64,000 bases of DNA from Motacilla alba alba. Its lineage: Eukaryota; Chordata; Aves; Passeriformes; Motacillidae. The notes beneath the pieces are model-generated. The model was given only the letters and a program-made list of their open reading frames with translations, had not been told where the DNA came from and searched no databases. The first letter of the stretch is position 1; every line of letters begins with the position of its first letter. The position numbers and the translations under genes are program-made. This document shows, in pieces, positions 36,671 to 48,300 of the stretch. Location of the stretch: the NCBI RefSeq assembly GCF_015832195.1, contig NC_052016.1:32819129-32883128 (forward strand), in the 5' to 3' direction.

Positions 36671-37320
36671 TCATGGAATATGCTGAGTTGGAAGGGACCC
36701 ACAAGGATCATTGAGTCCAACTCTGCCCTGCACAGGACCACCCTAAAGAATCACAACATGTGCCTGAGAGCATTGTCCAAACACTTCTTAAACTCTGTCA
36801 GGCTTGGGGCTGTGAACACTTCCCTGGAAATCTCATTCCAGTCCATTTTCTCATGTCCTGTCACTGGTCACCTCTGAGGAGAGATCAGTGTCTGCCCCTC
36901 TTCTTCTGCTCACGAGGATGTTGTAGACTGCAATGAGGTCTTCCCTCGGTCTCCTCTTCTCTTCTGGGTGCCTTTCAGTACCTCCCAAAGTAATCTTCTC
37001 CATAACTTTATCAGACACTGAAGTGAGACTAACAGGTCTGCAGTTACCACGATCCTTTTTTTTTGCCCTTCTTGAAAATCAGGACAATGTTCGCCACCTT
37101 CCAGGCAGCCAGGACCTCTCTGGACTCCCAATGCTCAAAAAATCTCAAAATTCCCACTGCTCAAAAATCATCAAGAGAGGCTTTCTGATGACATCAGGAG
37201 CTCTTTGAGGATTCTTGGATGAATTCCATCAAGCCCCATAGATTTGCAGAGATTCAGCTAGAGCAGCAGATCCTGATGACTCCCTCAGACTTACTTGGAT
37301 CCTTGTTGATCCTTTTGGTG
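36671..37320 (-). mobile_element. CR1 LINE fragment with internal deletion, inactivated
   Basis: The element runs on the minus strand. Its 5' part (about 37,320-36,960) encodes the start of the CR1 reverse transcriptase: MGLDGIHPRILKEL, then a W(x)RG..CL region, then NPxF-type PDFQEGQKK, then the VxLTS-like and ExxL blocks. All are broken by stops and frameshifts. The next recognisable sequence is the avian CR1 3' UTR (about 36,960-36,671), which ends at the typical TTCCAACTCAGCATATTCCATG side (written here as its complement, starting ATGGAATATGCTGAGTTGG). Most of ORF2 between the two is missing. The 3' end looks like the common young avian type, so this copy is probably younger than the tail at 4.3 kb. 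It cannot encode an active enzyme. Confidence 0.9.
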
Positions 37321-37984
37321 TCACTCAATCTACAGACATGGAGTTCTAAGAGAATCTACATTATCCAACATAATGATGAAGCCATTTCCAAACTTTATAC
37401 TTATTTCTTCATGTGTGAGTACTGCCAACTTACACCCATTAATGAAAATGGAGAATGAAGGGACATGAGTTGCACAGCTGTCTCAGCTACATCTCTGAAT
37501 GTGACAGAAGCAGCACAGACCAGAGACTATAGGATTACTGTATGGTTCACAGAATTGATAAAAACCTTCTGGTGTTTATATGAACTTAAAAAACTTTTCA
37601 GCTTTCTCTCAGACTAGCAATAATAGACCTACCTAACTATAGTGACAAACATCAACTAGACTCCTCAGCCCTTCCATTTTGTAATAAAAGAGAGTTCTTG
37701 TCTTTCTTCTTAATTAAATTTTTTGTCTTCTCTTATAACCCTGGGCTGTTGCTTTGTGTCTAAAGAAGTTCTGTTCTGGACCATGGAAACAATAAAAGAA
37801 TATGTACTCCATGCCCATGCAAGGCCTCTGAACTGTCAGATCTCTGTTAATAAAAGGTAAAAATAAAAAAAAATGTACCAAGATCAGTCTGCTTCTACTT
37901 CAGACTTCAAGAGAGTCCAGATCATTATAAATGGGGTGGAGAAGGAAAAACAGCTCAGAGCATAGCAGTAGCTTACCTGTGTAC
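37321..37984. other. Non-coding stretch, no gene recognised
   Basis: AT-rich unique sequence with no repeat or exon signal that I can name. Confidence 0.55.
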
Positions 37985-38190
37985 TGGAGACCTCAAAGCA
38001 CTTTCTAGTACTAATTAATGAGTCTTTCTAGCTCCTTCTGAGATGAAATCAGCACTGAGATGAAATCAGCTCCAGAAGGGATGAGGAAACAGAAGCATTT
38101 GAGGGGGATGCAATCCTTGCACAGCTTGACCATGGTACAGTGCAGAGCCTGAGCCAATGTCCTGTTCTGAGCCATAGGCTATCCTTATCC
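37985..38190 (+). mobile_element. MIR/CORE-SINE-like relic
   Basis: Successive blocks follow the plan of an old MIR-type SINE. CCTCAAAGCACTTT..TACTAATTAATGAG (about 37,990-38,021) matches the 'CTCAAAGCGCTTTACAAACATTAATTAA' segment. GGGATGAGGAAACAGAAGC (about 38,078-38,096) matches 'GATGAGGAAACTGAGGC'. The CAGTGCAGAGCCTGAGCCAATGTCCTG block (about 38,138-38,164) matches 'CAGTGGCAGAGCCGGGA..CAGGTCTCCTG'. A 17 bp tandem duplication (38,039-38,073) interrupts it. The element is a non-autonomous SINE fossil with no function implied. Confidence 0.55.
38039..38073. repeat. 17 bp tandem duplication inside the MIR-like relic
   Basis: TGAGATGAAATCAGCAC is followed immediately by a second copy that differs only near its end (TGAGATGAAATCAGCTC). 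It is a simple local duplication. Confidence 0.9.
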
Positions 38191-38811
38191 TCTAAAACAG
38201 ACTTTTTGAAACCAGAAAAAATTTACTCCCAACTAAAGCAGGCCAACACTACACACATGCTGTGAAGAAATCTACTAAGCCAATTAACCTCTGTGCATGA
38301 TCAGAGCCTCTAGAAAACAGGTACATGCAGTAGAGCATTGAAGGGAGGAAAAACAAAATCCTGCACAAAAGTCTTGAGTGGGCCAGCTTGTCTGCTGGTG
38401 CATGGCTAAATTTTCTCTCAGTCCACTGCTCATTGAATGGAAACCGCATGCAACTTACTTCACCTCTGGAATTATGAAAGCATTCCCTTCCTCAGCCTGT
38501 TTCTTCAGGGATAAGAAGACTTATTAGGGCCAAGGGAATGTGAGGGATCTTTTGAGGACAAATGTTAATGAAAGGGTGACAAAGTTTGTTTTACAGCTCT
38601 TGGAGTACACTCTGTGCTAAGAATAAAATATTACCCTTTCAAATGGTTGATTTGACCCTTTTCAGAGGCATGTTTCTGAGGAAAAAAAAAAAAAGGACTA
38701 AAAAAAGGCTACAAAATATATGCATCAAATGGTCTACAGCACTAGTCCTAGCTCCAGCATATAAAACATTTGTTCTGCCACTGGACAAAGTGTAAATCCC
38801 ATTCTTCTTTC

Positions 38812-38843
<32 letters not shown>

Positions 38844-39159
38844 TGAAAATCTCCTAAATGATTCAATATTTTATACACACTCTGTGTACTGCAGCCTTGA
38901 AAAAGATGCCGCAGCATGACGGGCTTTGGATACTTTATCTTGCTGCAGCAACTGAAGAAGAGCAGTTTTAACACTGACATAATAGTCAGGCATGTGTGTG
39001 TTTGGTGGTTATCCACAGCCAGCATTAGGGTGCTGGGGAATGTGTTTTTGGCAGTTCTGCATATGCACAGGTTTCATTCCTAATGGGCTGTACTCCATGA
39101 ACGCATATGTTCCAGGCTATGCCTGGGTGTAATCTGCTCATGCTGGCCCAACAGGGGGG
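38191..39159. other. Non-coding stretch with an A-rich run
   Basis: A run of A passing into AAAAG units lies at 38,812-38,842, and an A13 run near 38,682. A minus-strand GAA|GTAAGT donor-like string near 38,454-38,462 has a weak acceptor 38 bases upstream and is not called. Nothing else is recognised. Confidence 0.5.
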
Positions 39160-39250
39160 CCAGAGCTGTGTGCATGCTAGTGGCATGTGCCTGTGAGCAT
39201 GCACACTGCATGTGTACATGTGTGTGCATGTGTGTGCACGTGTGCTGGGC
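39160..39250. repeat. Degenerate TG/CA-rich alternating tract
   Basis: About 90 bases of alternating purine and pyrimidine (GCATGTGTACATGTGTGTGC and similar strings) are interrupted by CATG and CACG. Such tracts can adopt left-handed DNA under supercoiling. It is not a clean microsatellite. Confidence 0.75.
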
Positions 39251-40544
39251 TCTGAGGTTCTGGTTCTGGCTGTGTACGAAGTGCGCTGCGAGCGCCTTGA
39301 TTCTGGAGGCTTTGCTAAGGCTTGCTGTCATTCTTTTCCCAGCTGACCCTGGTGATAACCACCAAGACACACCTTCCAGTCCTGTCCCACACTAAAGGAT
39401 TCACCCTTTCTTCTGCCAGAGAGCTGCCATTTTATGCAACAGTGTCTCCTGTACCAGAAAAGGATTGCCTCTGTGCTGCATACACCAAGTCCAACTGCCC
39501 CTCAAACAACACCCACGCAGACTGAACATCAGTTTAGTCTCTCCTCAGGCCAAGTTCCAGAAACAAACACTTTCCTAGGCTTGTCCACGGACAGCAGCCC
39601 CTGCTCTTCATGCCCTCAGTCACTTGGGTACAGCCTGGGGGAAACAGCACTGACCAAGGGACCACAAGGTGAATAATCAACCGAAGAGTCTGCCCTGAGT
39701 CATGCTGAACAAAGATGCTGTTAGCAAGAAACTGCCATAAGCTGTTGCTAGATGGCTCTGCTTCATGGAAGGACTCGACATCTCCCATGTTCCCACACGG
39801 ACCATGTCCCTACCATACCTTAAGGAGAGCCACAGAATCCCTTAGTCATTACTAGAAAAATGAAGCTCCTGCCAAGGGAAGCAGCCAGGGAACCTCACTC
39901 AGATTATCAGCTCTGGCAGAACAGTGGTACAAGCAACCCAAGTTTTGATATGGTGGTATGAGATACAGCCTTGAAGCAGGCAAAATATTCAAACTACAAC
40001 ATAAAACACAAGAAAAGTAGTTTCTGATGTACAACTCTTGCCTTTTTTTTCTTTCTTTTGTAGCCCGTTCTCTATTCGAAATCAGGTTATGACTCTTACG
40101 TATCATGCTAGTTGTTAAACTGAACTGGGGTCAGAGGAAATACCCTCCACACCCAGTCATCCAGTAAATCCTACCAAATCCATCTTCTATATCACAATAC
40201 AGAGCAAAGGTCAGCATTCAGTATAGGAAAATAGGTGTGCTCTCCTATGCAGAAAAACAGTCTCTTGTAAAATACTCTGTTTGGTTTATATGGCAAGGCT
40301 GATAGGGAAGGGAGGCTGCAGAAGTGGCTTCTGTGAGAAGACAGCAGGACCTGCTCCCATCTTGGATTGAGCCTGCTTCGGCTGGCTCCAAAATGCCCTT
40401 CCAAACCTGCCACAGTCCAAAGCTGAATCAACCAGTGATGTGCCTCTTCGATAACATAATTAAGAAAGAGTGAATAATAACTGTTCAGCATCTTCAGGGG
40501 AGGAGATAATGTAAGAAAAAAAGCCCTGAACACACCATGGTCAG
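39251..40544. other. Non-coding stretch, no gene recognised
   Basis: A strong plus-strand acceptor-like sequence (pyrimidines then TTTTGTAG, ending at about 40,063) is not followed by a good donor or a convincing frame. Nothing else is recognised. Confidence 0.5.
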
Positions 40545-41185
40545 TGAAGACAGAGGGGAGAAGGTGCTCCAAATGCAGGAGTGGATTCCTCTGCAGCCTC
40601 TGGAGGACTCCCAATTCAGGACATAGATCTGCCTTGGAGGAAGCTGCAGCCCTTGAAAAGTCCCTGCTGGAGCAGGTTCCTAGCAGGAGCTGTGGTCACA
40701 GAGTGGAGCCTACACAGGAGCAAGCTTTCCATCAGAAGCTACAACCCATGGGGCAATCTGTTCCTAAAAATTGTGCACTATGTGAAGAACTCACATTGAA
40801 GCAGTTCCTGAAGAACTGTCTCCTGTAGGAGGGACTGCGTGCTGCAGCACAGGAAGAGCACAGGGAGGAATGAGCACCAAAGTGTTATGGACAGACTGCA
40901 ACACATGTTCCCTGTTCCCCTGTGTAGCACGTGGGGGAGGAAGAAGAGCTGGCAGTGAAGCTGAGCCCGGGAAGAAGGGAGGGGTGGGGAAGATGTTTTT
41001 AGTTTTGTTCTAATTTATCACTATCCTACTCTGTTATTAACTGGCAACAAATTAAATTAATTTTCTCAAGTTTAGTCTGTTGTGCCAGTGACAGTAGTTG
41101 TCAAGTTATCTTCTCTTGTCCTTCTGAGGAGGAGTGATAGAGCACCTTGGTGGGCACACAGCCAAGGTCAGCCCATCCCCACCCC
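40545..41185 (+). mobile_element. LTR-like avian interspersed repeat, decayed
   Basis: The segment follows, block by block, an interspersed repeat that I recognise from bird genomes. There is a run of imperfect sub-repeats of the type 'CTGGAGCAGGTTCCT..AGCCCATGG' (about 40,560-40,830). CTGTCTCCTGTAGGAGGGACTG (40,817-40,838), GCCCGGGAAGAAGGGAGGGGTGGGG (40,965-40,989), ACAAATTAAATTAATTTTC and AGTCTGTTGTGCCAGTGACAGTAGTTG follow. It ends with GGAGTGATAGAGCACCTTGGTGGGCAC and CCAAGGTCAGCCCATCC. Its polyadenylation-like region and termination pattern suggest a solo LTR of an endogenous-retrovirus type, but I cannot name the family and see no internal gag, pol or env sequence. No target-site duplication is clear. 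The coding frames across it (72-140 codons) are incidental. Confidence 0.65.
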
Positions 41186-42294
41186 CAAATAAATAATGCC
41201 AAGGGAAAAAACAGAGAGAAGCATCCTTAAACAACTGGTAATACTGCTGCAGCTGAAGCACACAGAAGCATTCCAGCTGTGTGTAGCTGCTCTGGCCAGT
41301 CCTGAGGGCATGATCATAGGAAGGACAAGGAACTAGCTTTCAGGAAGATGAACATACTTGTTCCTAGGGACTTCAGACAGAGGAGGAGGTAGACTGTACT
41401 TCTGAAAAATCAAACCCTCGCTCCTCAGACAAATGAATAAATAATAGATCGTGCTGTAATCAACAATAGATCACTTAATAATGTGTGCTTCAACCAAAGG
41501 CTGGGATGCAAGAAGACATCTCCTTTTGCCTAGGACACAGAGTAAGGCTGTGGCTGGGACTCCCTTTCCAGGGGCATTCCCAGGCCTAAAGTGTCACCAG
41601 CAAAAAGAGTGACTCCATTTCTTGGCAGCAGAAACTGCCACAGGCTCATGAGCCACTTCCTTCCCTAGGACGTGATGCCATGGACAGCCCTGCTCATGCT
41701 GCCTGCCAGGGTCTGCTGTCATCCCCACTCCTCCATAAGGCCCCCTCCTCCCCCCACTACTCATTCCTTTGCTCAACGAGGCTGGCATTTAAGAAACACT
41801 TATTCCAATCCATTTCTACCCTTGTACAGCAATTGGGTGTCATTTAGTTTGATTTAGCCAATTTAGTCCTATGAATTAATTGGTTAATAAGCCATCTGTA
41901 TGCATCAGGTGACGGAGTCGCGCTCTTGCACACAGACACAGACAAGCTACTCGCTTGTCCTTGTTTAATAACAGGCTGTAGGGAGTAGGAGCGGGAGAGG
42001 CGTGAGGGGCAATGTCATTCCCACGGGGAAATGCCAACAGAGGGACGTGGCCATCCCGGCACCGACCTTGACCTCTGAGCAGGGGAACTGCCTGTTTAGG
42101 GTAATTCAGAAATAACCTACACTGCAGCTGGAGAGGAGTGCCGGCTACAGAACAGCCACGGGAACCATGGGCATGCTTTGCATTGTAGGTTGGGTTTTTT
42201 TAAAAGAGGGGAAAGAGGTTTAGTTTGTTCTTACCAGACAGTAGGAAATTTTCAGCTGCATTCCCAAACAGCTGAACTTTGTATGTGTGTAGGA
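41186..42294. other. Non-coding stretch, no gene recognised
   Basis: Mostly unique sequence. An AT-rich homeobox-type string (GAATTAATTGGTTAATAAG, 41,873-41,891) is followed by a moderately CpG-rich region to about 42,160. No exon or repeat family is recognised. Confidence 0.5.
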
Positions 42295-42330
42295 GGGGGA
42301 GAGGGGTGGGAAGTAGGGGAATAGGAGGGG
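42295..42330 (+). other. G-quadruplex-like G-run cluster
   Basis: Five runs of three to five G (42,295-299, 42,303-306, 42,308-310, 42,316-319, 42,327-330) are separated by loops of 3, 1, 5 and 7 bases. This meets the usual G3+N1-7 rule on the plus strand. The sequence around it is purine-rich. Confidence 0.8.
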
Positions 42331-45300
42331 AGTGAGGTCTAAAGCCTTTGATTTAGGTACAATCTCTAATTACGAGAAAAATGTCTCATCTATTTTGATT
42401 TCTTTTTAAATGCCAGGAAAAAAACACCCCTTGCAGGCCCCAACAATTTCAATGTTATATACAACCCCCCAAGCTATTCAACAAACAACAATACAGCAAA
42501 CCAAAATCAAATCCAGCAACATATCCCAACCCACACAACAGAAAAACATCAACTGTTCAGACAGAAAAACAACACTCCCTCCCCTGGCTGCCCATACATC
42601 TCAGGCAGCCCTGAGTGCCCCAGAAAGCAGACAAGTTTCTCTGTAAACCCTGAAGATTGACAGAGGATTTTCAGACTGAGGGGGAACTGAATTACAGGAC
42701 TATGGGACCCTTGGGGAAAAGCCCTGCCAGTAGCTCTCTTTTATGCCCTGAGAAGTAGCCTCCATCTCAGCCACTGCAACTGAAACATCAGATGGGGAAG
42801 GGATCCCTTGCTGGTGTGGGAAGCTCCTGAATGATTTGGTACAGTAAATGCCAGCACTTGGGTCAGAACCTACAAACCTCAACCCAAATGACAGCACTTT
42901 GGTGTGACATGCTGGGCAACACGCCCCCATTAAAGAATTGCATCACAAGCTTGTGTACTAAGTAATTTCCAGTTGAAGGTGCAGACTGCAGTAGGAGGCA
43001 TGGTCCTGCTATCCTAGAACAAACAATGGGCAGCAGAAAGAGGCTGTGGCCATCTCCACTGCAGGGAGAGAAGACGGGGCTTAGACTGTGCTGTGTGGTG
43101 CAGAGCAGCAATGCATCCACAAGGGCTCCTCCAGGGCTCGTCTGGCTCCTGGCATTTTTCATTATCAGGGAGAGAAATGAGCATGCTGCAGAGTTTGAGA
43201 GACACAGAATGAGCAGCGAGGATATAGCTCCGAGGAGAAAGTGCTTCCCCCCCCACCCCCAAGAAAAATGAAATTTCAATGGAGTTGGCTTCAAATGTAT
43301 CCCATTAACACAACAGTCACCACAGAAAGAGTAACATCTTGTGTGTGCTTAAGTGAGGTGCTTGCAGGAGAAGTGATGCAGGCTGGAACAGCCCCTTCCA
43401 GAGAGGAAAGGTGAGAGTGTGCCCTGCCAGCCCACACACAGCAGGCAGGGCAGAGCTTTCTCACTGCCTTTGTAGGGAGCCTTGGAGTGCCTCACTGGCG
43501 GTTAATCCCTGGAAAAAAAACATTTATTTGCTCTCACTAGCACGTGAATGTGTGTTTCCAGACACTATAAAACTATTAAAACCTGGAGGGAATCTGCCCT
43601 GCTCAAACAACTGGATGCCCTGGCTAAGGCACCTCTGTTCCATCTGCAGAAGGAATGCCTGCAGAATCAATGAATGAACATACCAACCCGTCCATAACAA
43701 ACAATTTCACTTGATCAGTGACCACAAAAACCAAAATGTCCCAGTCTGAACCGAGCAAGTGGTGATGCAGCTTTACAGCTTGTTTAACAGGTGCATGGAG
43801 CATATGAATCTGACTGCTACACTTTCTTGGTTAGGCAGCTCGTATGCAAAATGCAGTTACATCACACTTCGCAAGAAGTCTGATTTTTGTCAATTGCTGA
43901 GGACTCCAAGCCCAAAATGTGTAAAACTACTTAGGAGATTCAAGGGTCAGAAAGATTTAATTTTTTTTTCCTTTCCTAGAAATGCCTCACCAAACTGAAT
44001 TCCTTAACATTCACTCATTTCAAAAAGAGAGACACCTACGCTGCTTGGGAGGACTTGGAAATCTCACCAGCTGCCTCATGGCAGCTCCCAGCACTGAAAC
44101 ACCTTTGAATTTGTGTGGCATGCTGTTACCCAAATAACATTAGTCACACAGCCAGCGCTTCTCTCCCTGCAAGCCTCACACATCCAGATGGAGCTGTGCA
44201 AACGCTGGTAACAGCAGAGCAAAGGGCAATGGGGCAGCAAGAGAGACCATTGCTGCTGGAGATGTGGGTGGCACAGGACAGGGGTGTTAATCCCTAGGAT
44301 ATTGCCTAGGGAGAAAAAGCATTTGGGGATTAGACAGGATTTACGGGGAAATTTTGGGGAAAGACCAAAGGAACAAAAAGAAAGGACCAAGGTGGTTTGT
44401 ACAGGAAAAAGCATGCTAAAATAGAGAGATCAAGAGACAGAAGGGACCAGTCATGTGTCAACAGGTTGCTGGTCAGTGCACTCATCTGGCCATGCCCTGT
44501 GCTCGATGGGCACAGTCTGTCCTGCCCTCTCACAGAAATCCACTTCTATTTCCAGGGTGAAAGGACTGCTCTGTGTGCAAGCACAACAAAGCTGGAATAC
44601 TAGTGACTGAGGAGCCTAGCAAGCGTGTCTCTCTTTGGGAAATAGAAAACTGGAGCAGCTGTCTGCTGGAAGAGCCAGAGAGGCCAACTGTCCATCAGGA
44701 CAACTTCTGGAAACACCAGCCAAACTGAGCTCTCTTGGTCCTGCCTCTTGTTGTGTCCATGCTCCATATCCTTTCCAGCCTGGGAACCCTCTCTCCTAGT
44801 TTCCTCCTCTCTTGCCCTCTTTTTTTTAATCCTCCTGACAAAACCTTAAATGGTTTAAAAGCATCCCCAACGAGGACGAGTGAAAGCAAATGTCTTAGCA
44901 AATGTGTATTTGAGCTCCACATGCTCCCAGGGATGGAGTAGTAATAAAAACCAATTAGATAACGCTCAGCAGTTACAGTGAGAGGGAGTGGTACAATCTT
45001 ACCACGACTAATAGGGTTTTTAATAATAGATAGGTCTCTCTGTGCAGTGCTGGAGAGGGGCAGCCAAAGTGGTTGCAGTTACATCGCATCTTTCTGCCCA
45101 GTGAATTTGTGTGGAGGATTAATATTCTGTGAAAGTAGGGATTAACTCACCCTCCAGGCTTACTGCTTGTACCAGGAGATCCCTGCAGGGTCAGGTCTGA
45201 GCTTCCTGTGATGGTGCAGAGTGGAGGAATCTCACGGAGAAGCATGTGGGGCTCACTCCCACATATCCTCACGAGAGGACACTGAGTCCTACAGGTACCA

Positions 45301-48300
45301 ATTTTTGAGCAGCTCGGTAATGAAGAATCTGGAAAAGCACATGCCTTTGCTCTCTTGCTCTCTCTCACATCCCAGAAGAAGTCCAAAGCCAAAGTTGCAA
45401 TCCGACAGCTGAAGCAAGGCAGAAGAAAGCCTCACACACCAGAAGAAGCCACGTATGCCTGAAGTGGGTCAGTATCATGGGCAGGGTGCCACAAAGCCCC
45501 CTGCCTGCAGTCCTTCCTGCTGCCTTCTGTTTACAAACCTTCACTTCATGCCTCCTTGCTCAAAACACAAACAAAAGCCATGGAGGGCATTTTCTTGTTG
45601 CCATAGAAACAGTTATTATAATCTCAAACATACTTAATTCATCATTCTTACCCCTCCAGTACCTTGCAACAGCTTGGTGTTTGATGGGAAGGCTACACTG
45701 TGAGAGAAGGAAAAGGGCAGGCAGAAGAGCCCTGACAGCTTCATATCCCACCCTTAAGACCCAGCATCTCTGCAGTTGCCCATAATCTCCTTTCTATAAG
45801 CATAAAGATTCTTTCTTTCTTTTCTTCTCTTTTCTCCTTCTGTCTTGTTTTCTGTTCTTTGGAGTGTCACATCATTTACATTTATGAAAGAATTTTCCTG
45901 GGGGTGCAGAGATAGTTCAAATTGTCTGTGATCAGATCAACCTTGTGCATAATACATTTGTATGAAAATAAACTCCCTGGGGCCCACACTCGTGGATGAA
46001 AGTCTCTGTAATGAAGTATTTTACTCTAATTTAGTTAAAGATGATGGAGATAGGAATGAGAGAATGCCTGCATGCATATAGAGGAGGGGAAGACAGGCAG
46101 GATACTATACATGCACAAAAGCCAATAATTATAAGATTGCATGCTAGCTGGGAACACTACTGAAATACATCATTATTACAAGAAGTTAATTTCTCAACTG
46201 TTTCTTCAGAAAATCAGTCCTTCCCTATAGGACCTATTAGGGACGAGGTCTGGACAACGTGCTAACCCCAGAAGGGGTAGGCAGAAAACTAGTCTTCTAT
46301 CCCATACCACTTGTTAAGATGTCATTACCATTCCACAACCAGACCGAGCCAAGACCACACTGGTGGGCACTGATAATGACCTTCCCTGCTCCCCACTCTG
46401 TACCAAATGTGAAAGCAAGACCTCACCTCTCTGCAACACTAGCCTTCTCTTTTCCAGCCTCTGTTCAATTTCATTCAGAAGTCTGTCTTCCCCATAAGAC
46501 TCCTTTCCATGTCTCCAGTCCCAGCTGAGAAATCTGACTTTCAGGTTCCTGGCTACTCCTATGTGAGCTCCCTGGCTTGGTGAGGTGGCACTTAAATCTG
46601 GAAATGTGCAATTCCTCCTAGCAAACCTTGCTGAAATGGTGACAATTCCACAAAAGGTTTTAATTAACTGGTATTTTCTGAGGATAACAACTTTGTCTGC
46701 ACACAAAAATATCAAATATCAAAAGATCTGACTCTTAACAAAGCTTGAATGATGTTCCTGATGAAGAGCGCAGGAAATGGCATGATTCAAGGTGCGCAAG
46801 GAAAACCTGTCTGCAGAAGGCAGACAGCATTCCTAACCAGGATTTGTTGTAACTGCACATTTTCCCAAAAGTCTTGTTGAGAGGACTTGCTTCAGATATC
46901 ATCGGTGCTGTGCAGGAGCCTCATATGTTAGATCAGGATGACAACCCCACTTTCTTTTCCAAAGGCTATGTCACATGGGAACAAAAGGAAAAATAACAAC
47001 TCTCTAGGATAATTTTACCTTTTCTTTTTTTTTTTTTCCCTTCACATTTCTGTACCCTGAGGAAAAAAAGAATCAGCTCCTCTTTCTAGATAGGCATGGA
47101 AAAAATTCACATGTCCCAGTGAAGACTTGATCTTCCATGCAGAAAGAGACATGATCAGCTCTTGTGAAACTACATAAATACACCTTGAAAATGAAGGCAA
47201 AGGACTAAATCCATTCCTGGCAAGAAGAAGGTGCAACTCCCTTTGAAGCAAGAGAAATCAGTGCAGCTGAATTTGTCTGAGGGAGATAAATACTAATAAC
47301 CAGTCCTTCCCAGAGGACAATCTGATAACACTGAAGTTGACACCCACAAACGTCAGGCAGGATATATGTCCTCCTGTGTGCCAGTATCTAAGCTTATCAC
47401 CCTATTTGCTTCTTTTCTCCCAAGTCATTTCCCAGGGTCAAAGGCTATCGTGGGGCTCTAATTAGAATGCCATCATAATGAGCTGACACTTAAATCAGCC
47501 TGCCAGTGGCTAAATAAAATTAACCTTAGAGTCAAATGAGCTCCAGTATGGGAGTTTATGTCATGAGGGGGCAACAGACACTTGCAGAGCTGATGTGCAT
47601 GGTGGAGAGATAGAGAGCTAAACCCAGCATTCCTTTGAACCAGGAGATCTATCCTGGGAAAATCACCTATCCTAGCTGTCTCTGGTGCACAAATAAAACA
47701 GTCTCCACTGAGCTTTGTACCCTGTGCTTGCTGCCAAGGAGAAGCCAAAGGGGAGAAGGTACCTGGGACAGAAACTTCTTTGGGGCTCCTTGAGAAAGGA
47801 TGCAACTTGAGCTCATACACACCTACAAACATGTCACATGTGATAAACCATATCAGTTGCCATGAATGACTTTGTCATTATGACTGTGATGATTACATTG
47901 TTATTATGCAAGAGCTTAGACTGCAAATAAGGGCAGGTGCTTCATCCAGCTCAGGCCCTGTAAAGCTTAGAGAACAAATAAACAGTATGAGGATATCCCT
48001 TGCAGGTTAATGAATAGGAGGAGGATTCACAAGGATGAATACACACAAAGGAATAATCTCACTCCTAAATTTGCACTTTCTCTTTGCCACTGGTGCCCCT
48101 GCAACTGTACTACCCCTTCCTACATGCATTTTGCTCCTATTTCTCCCTGCACCATCTTTTGGCACAGCTCACAAAAATGCTGTACTGACAGTGAGTTTTA
48201 AGTATGTTCTGCACAGTCAGTCATGGTTTTTCCCCAGTGAACCCAGATATTCCCTTTAATACCATTTTTCTTTGCATCCTGAAGGCACCCAGTAGCCTAG

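Noticed and set aside
38454..38510. Minus-strand 38-base exon-like segment (AEEGNAFIIPEV) before GAA|GTAAGT
   Set aside because: The acceptor is purine-interrupted and the segment is too short to judge. Pseudo-exons of this quality are common.
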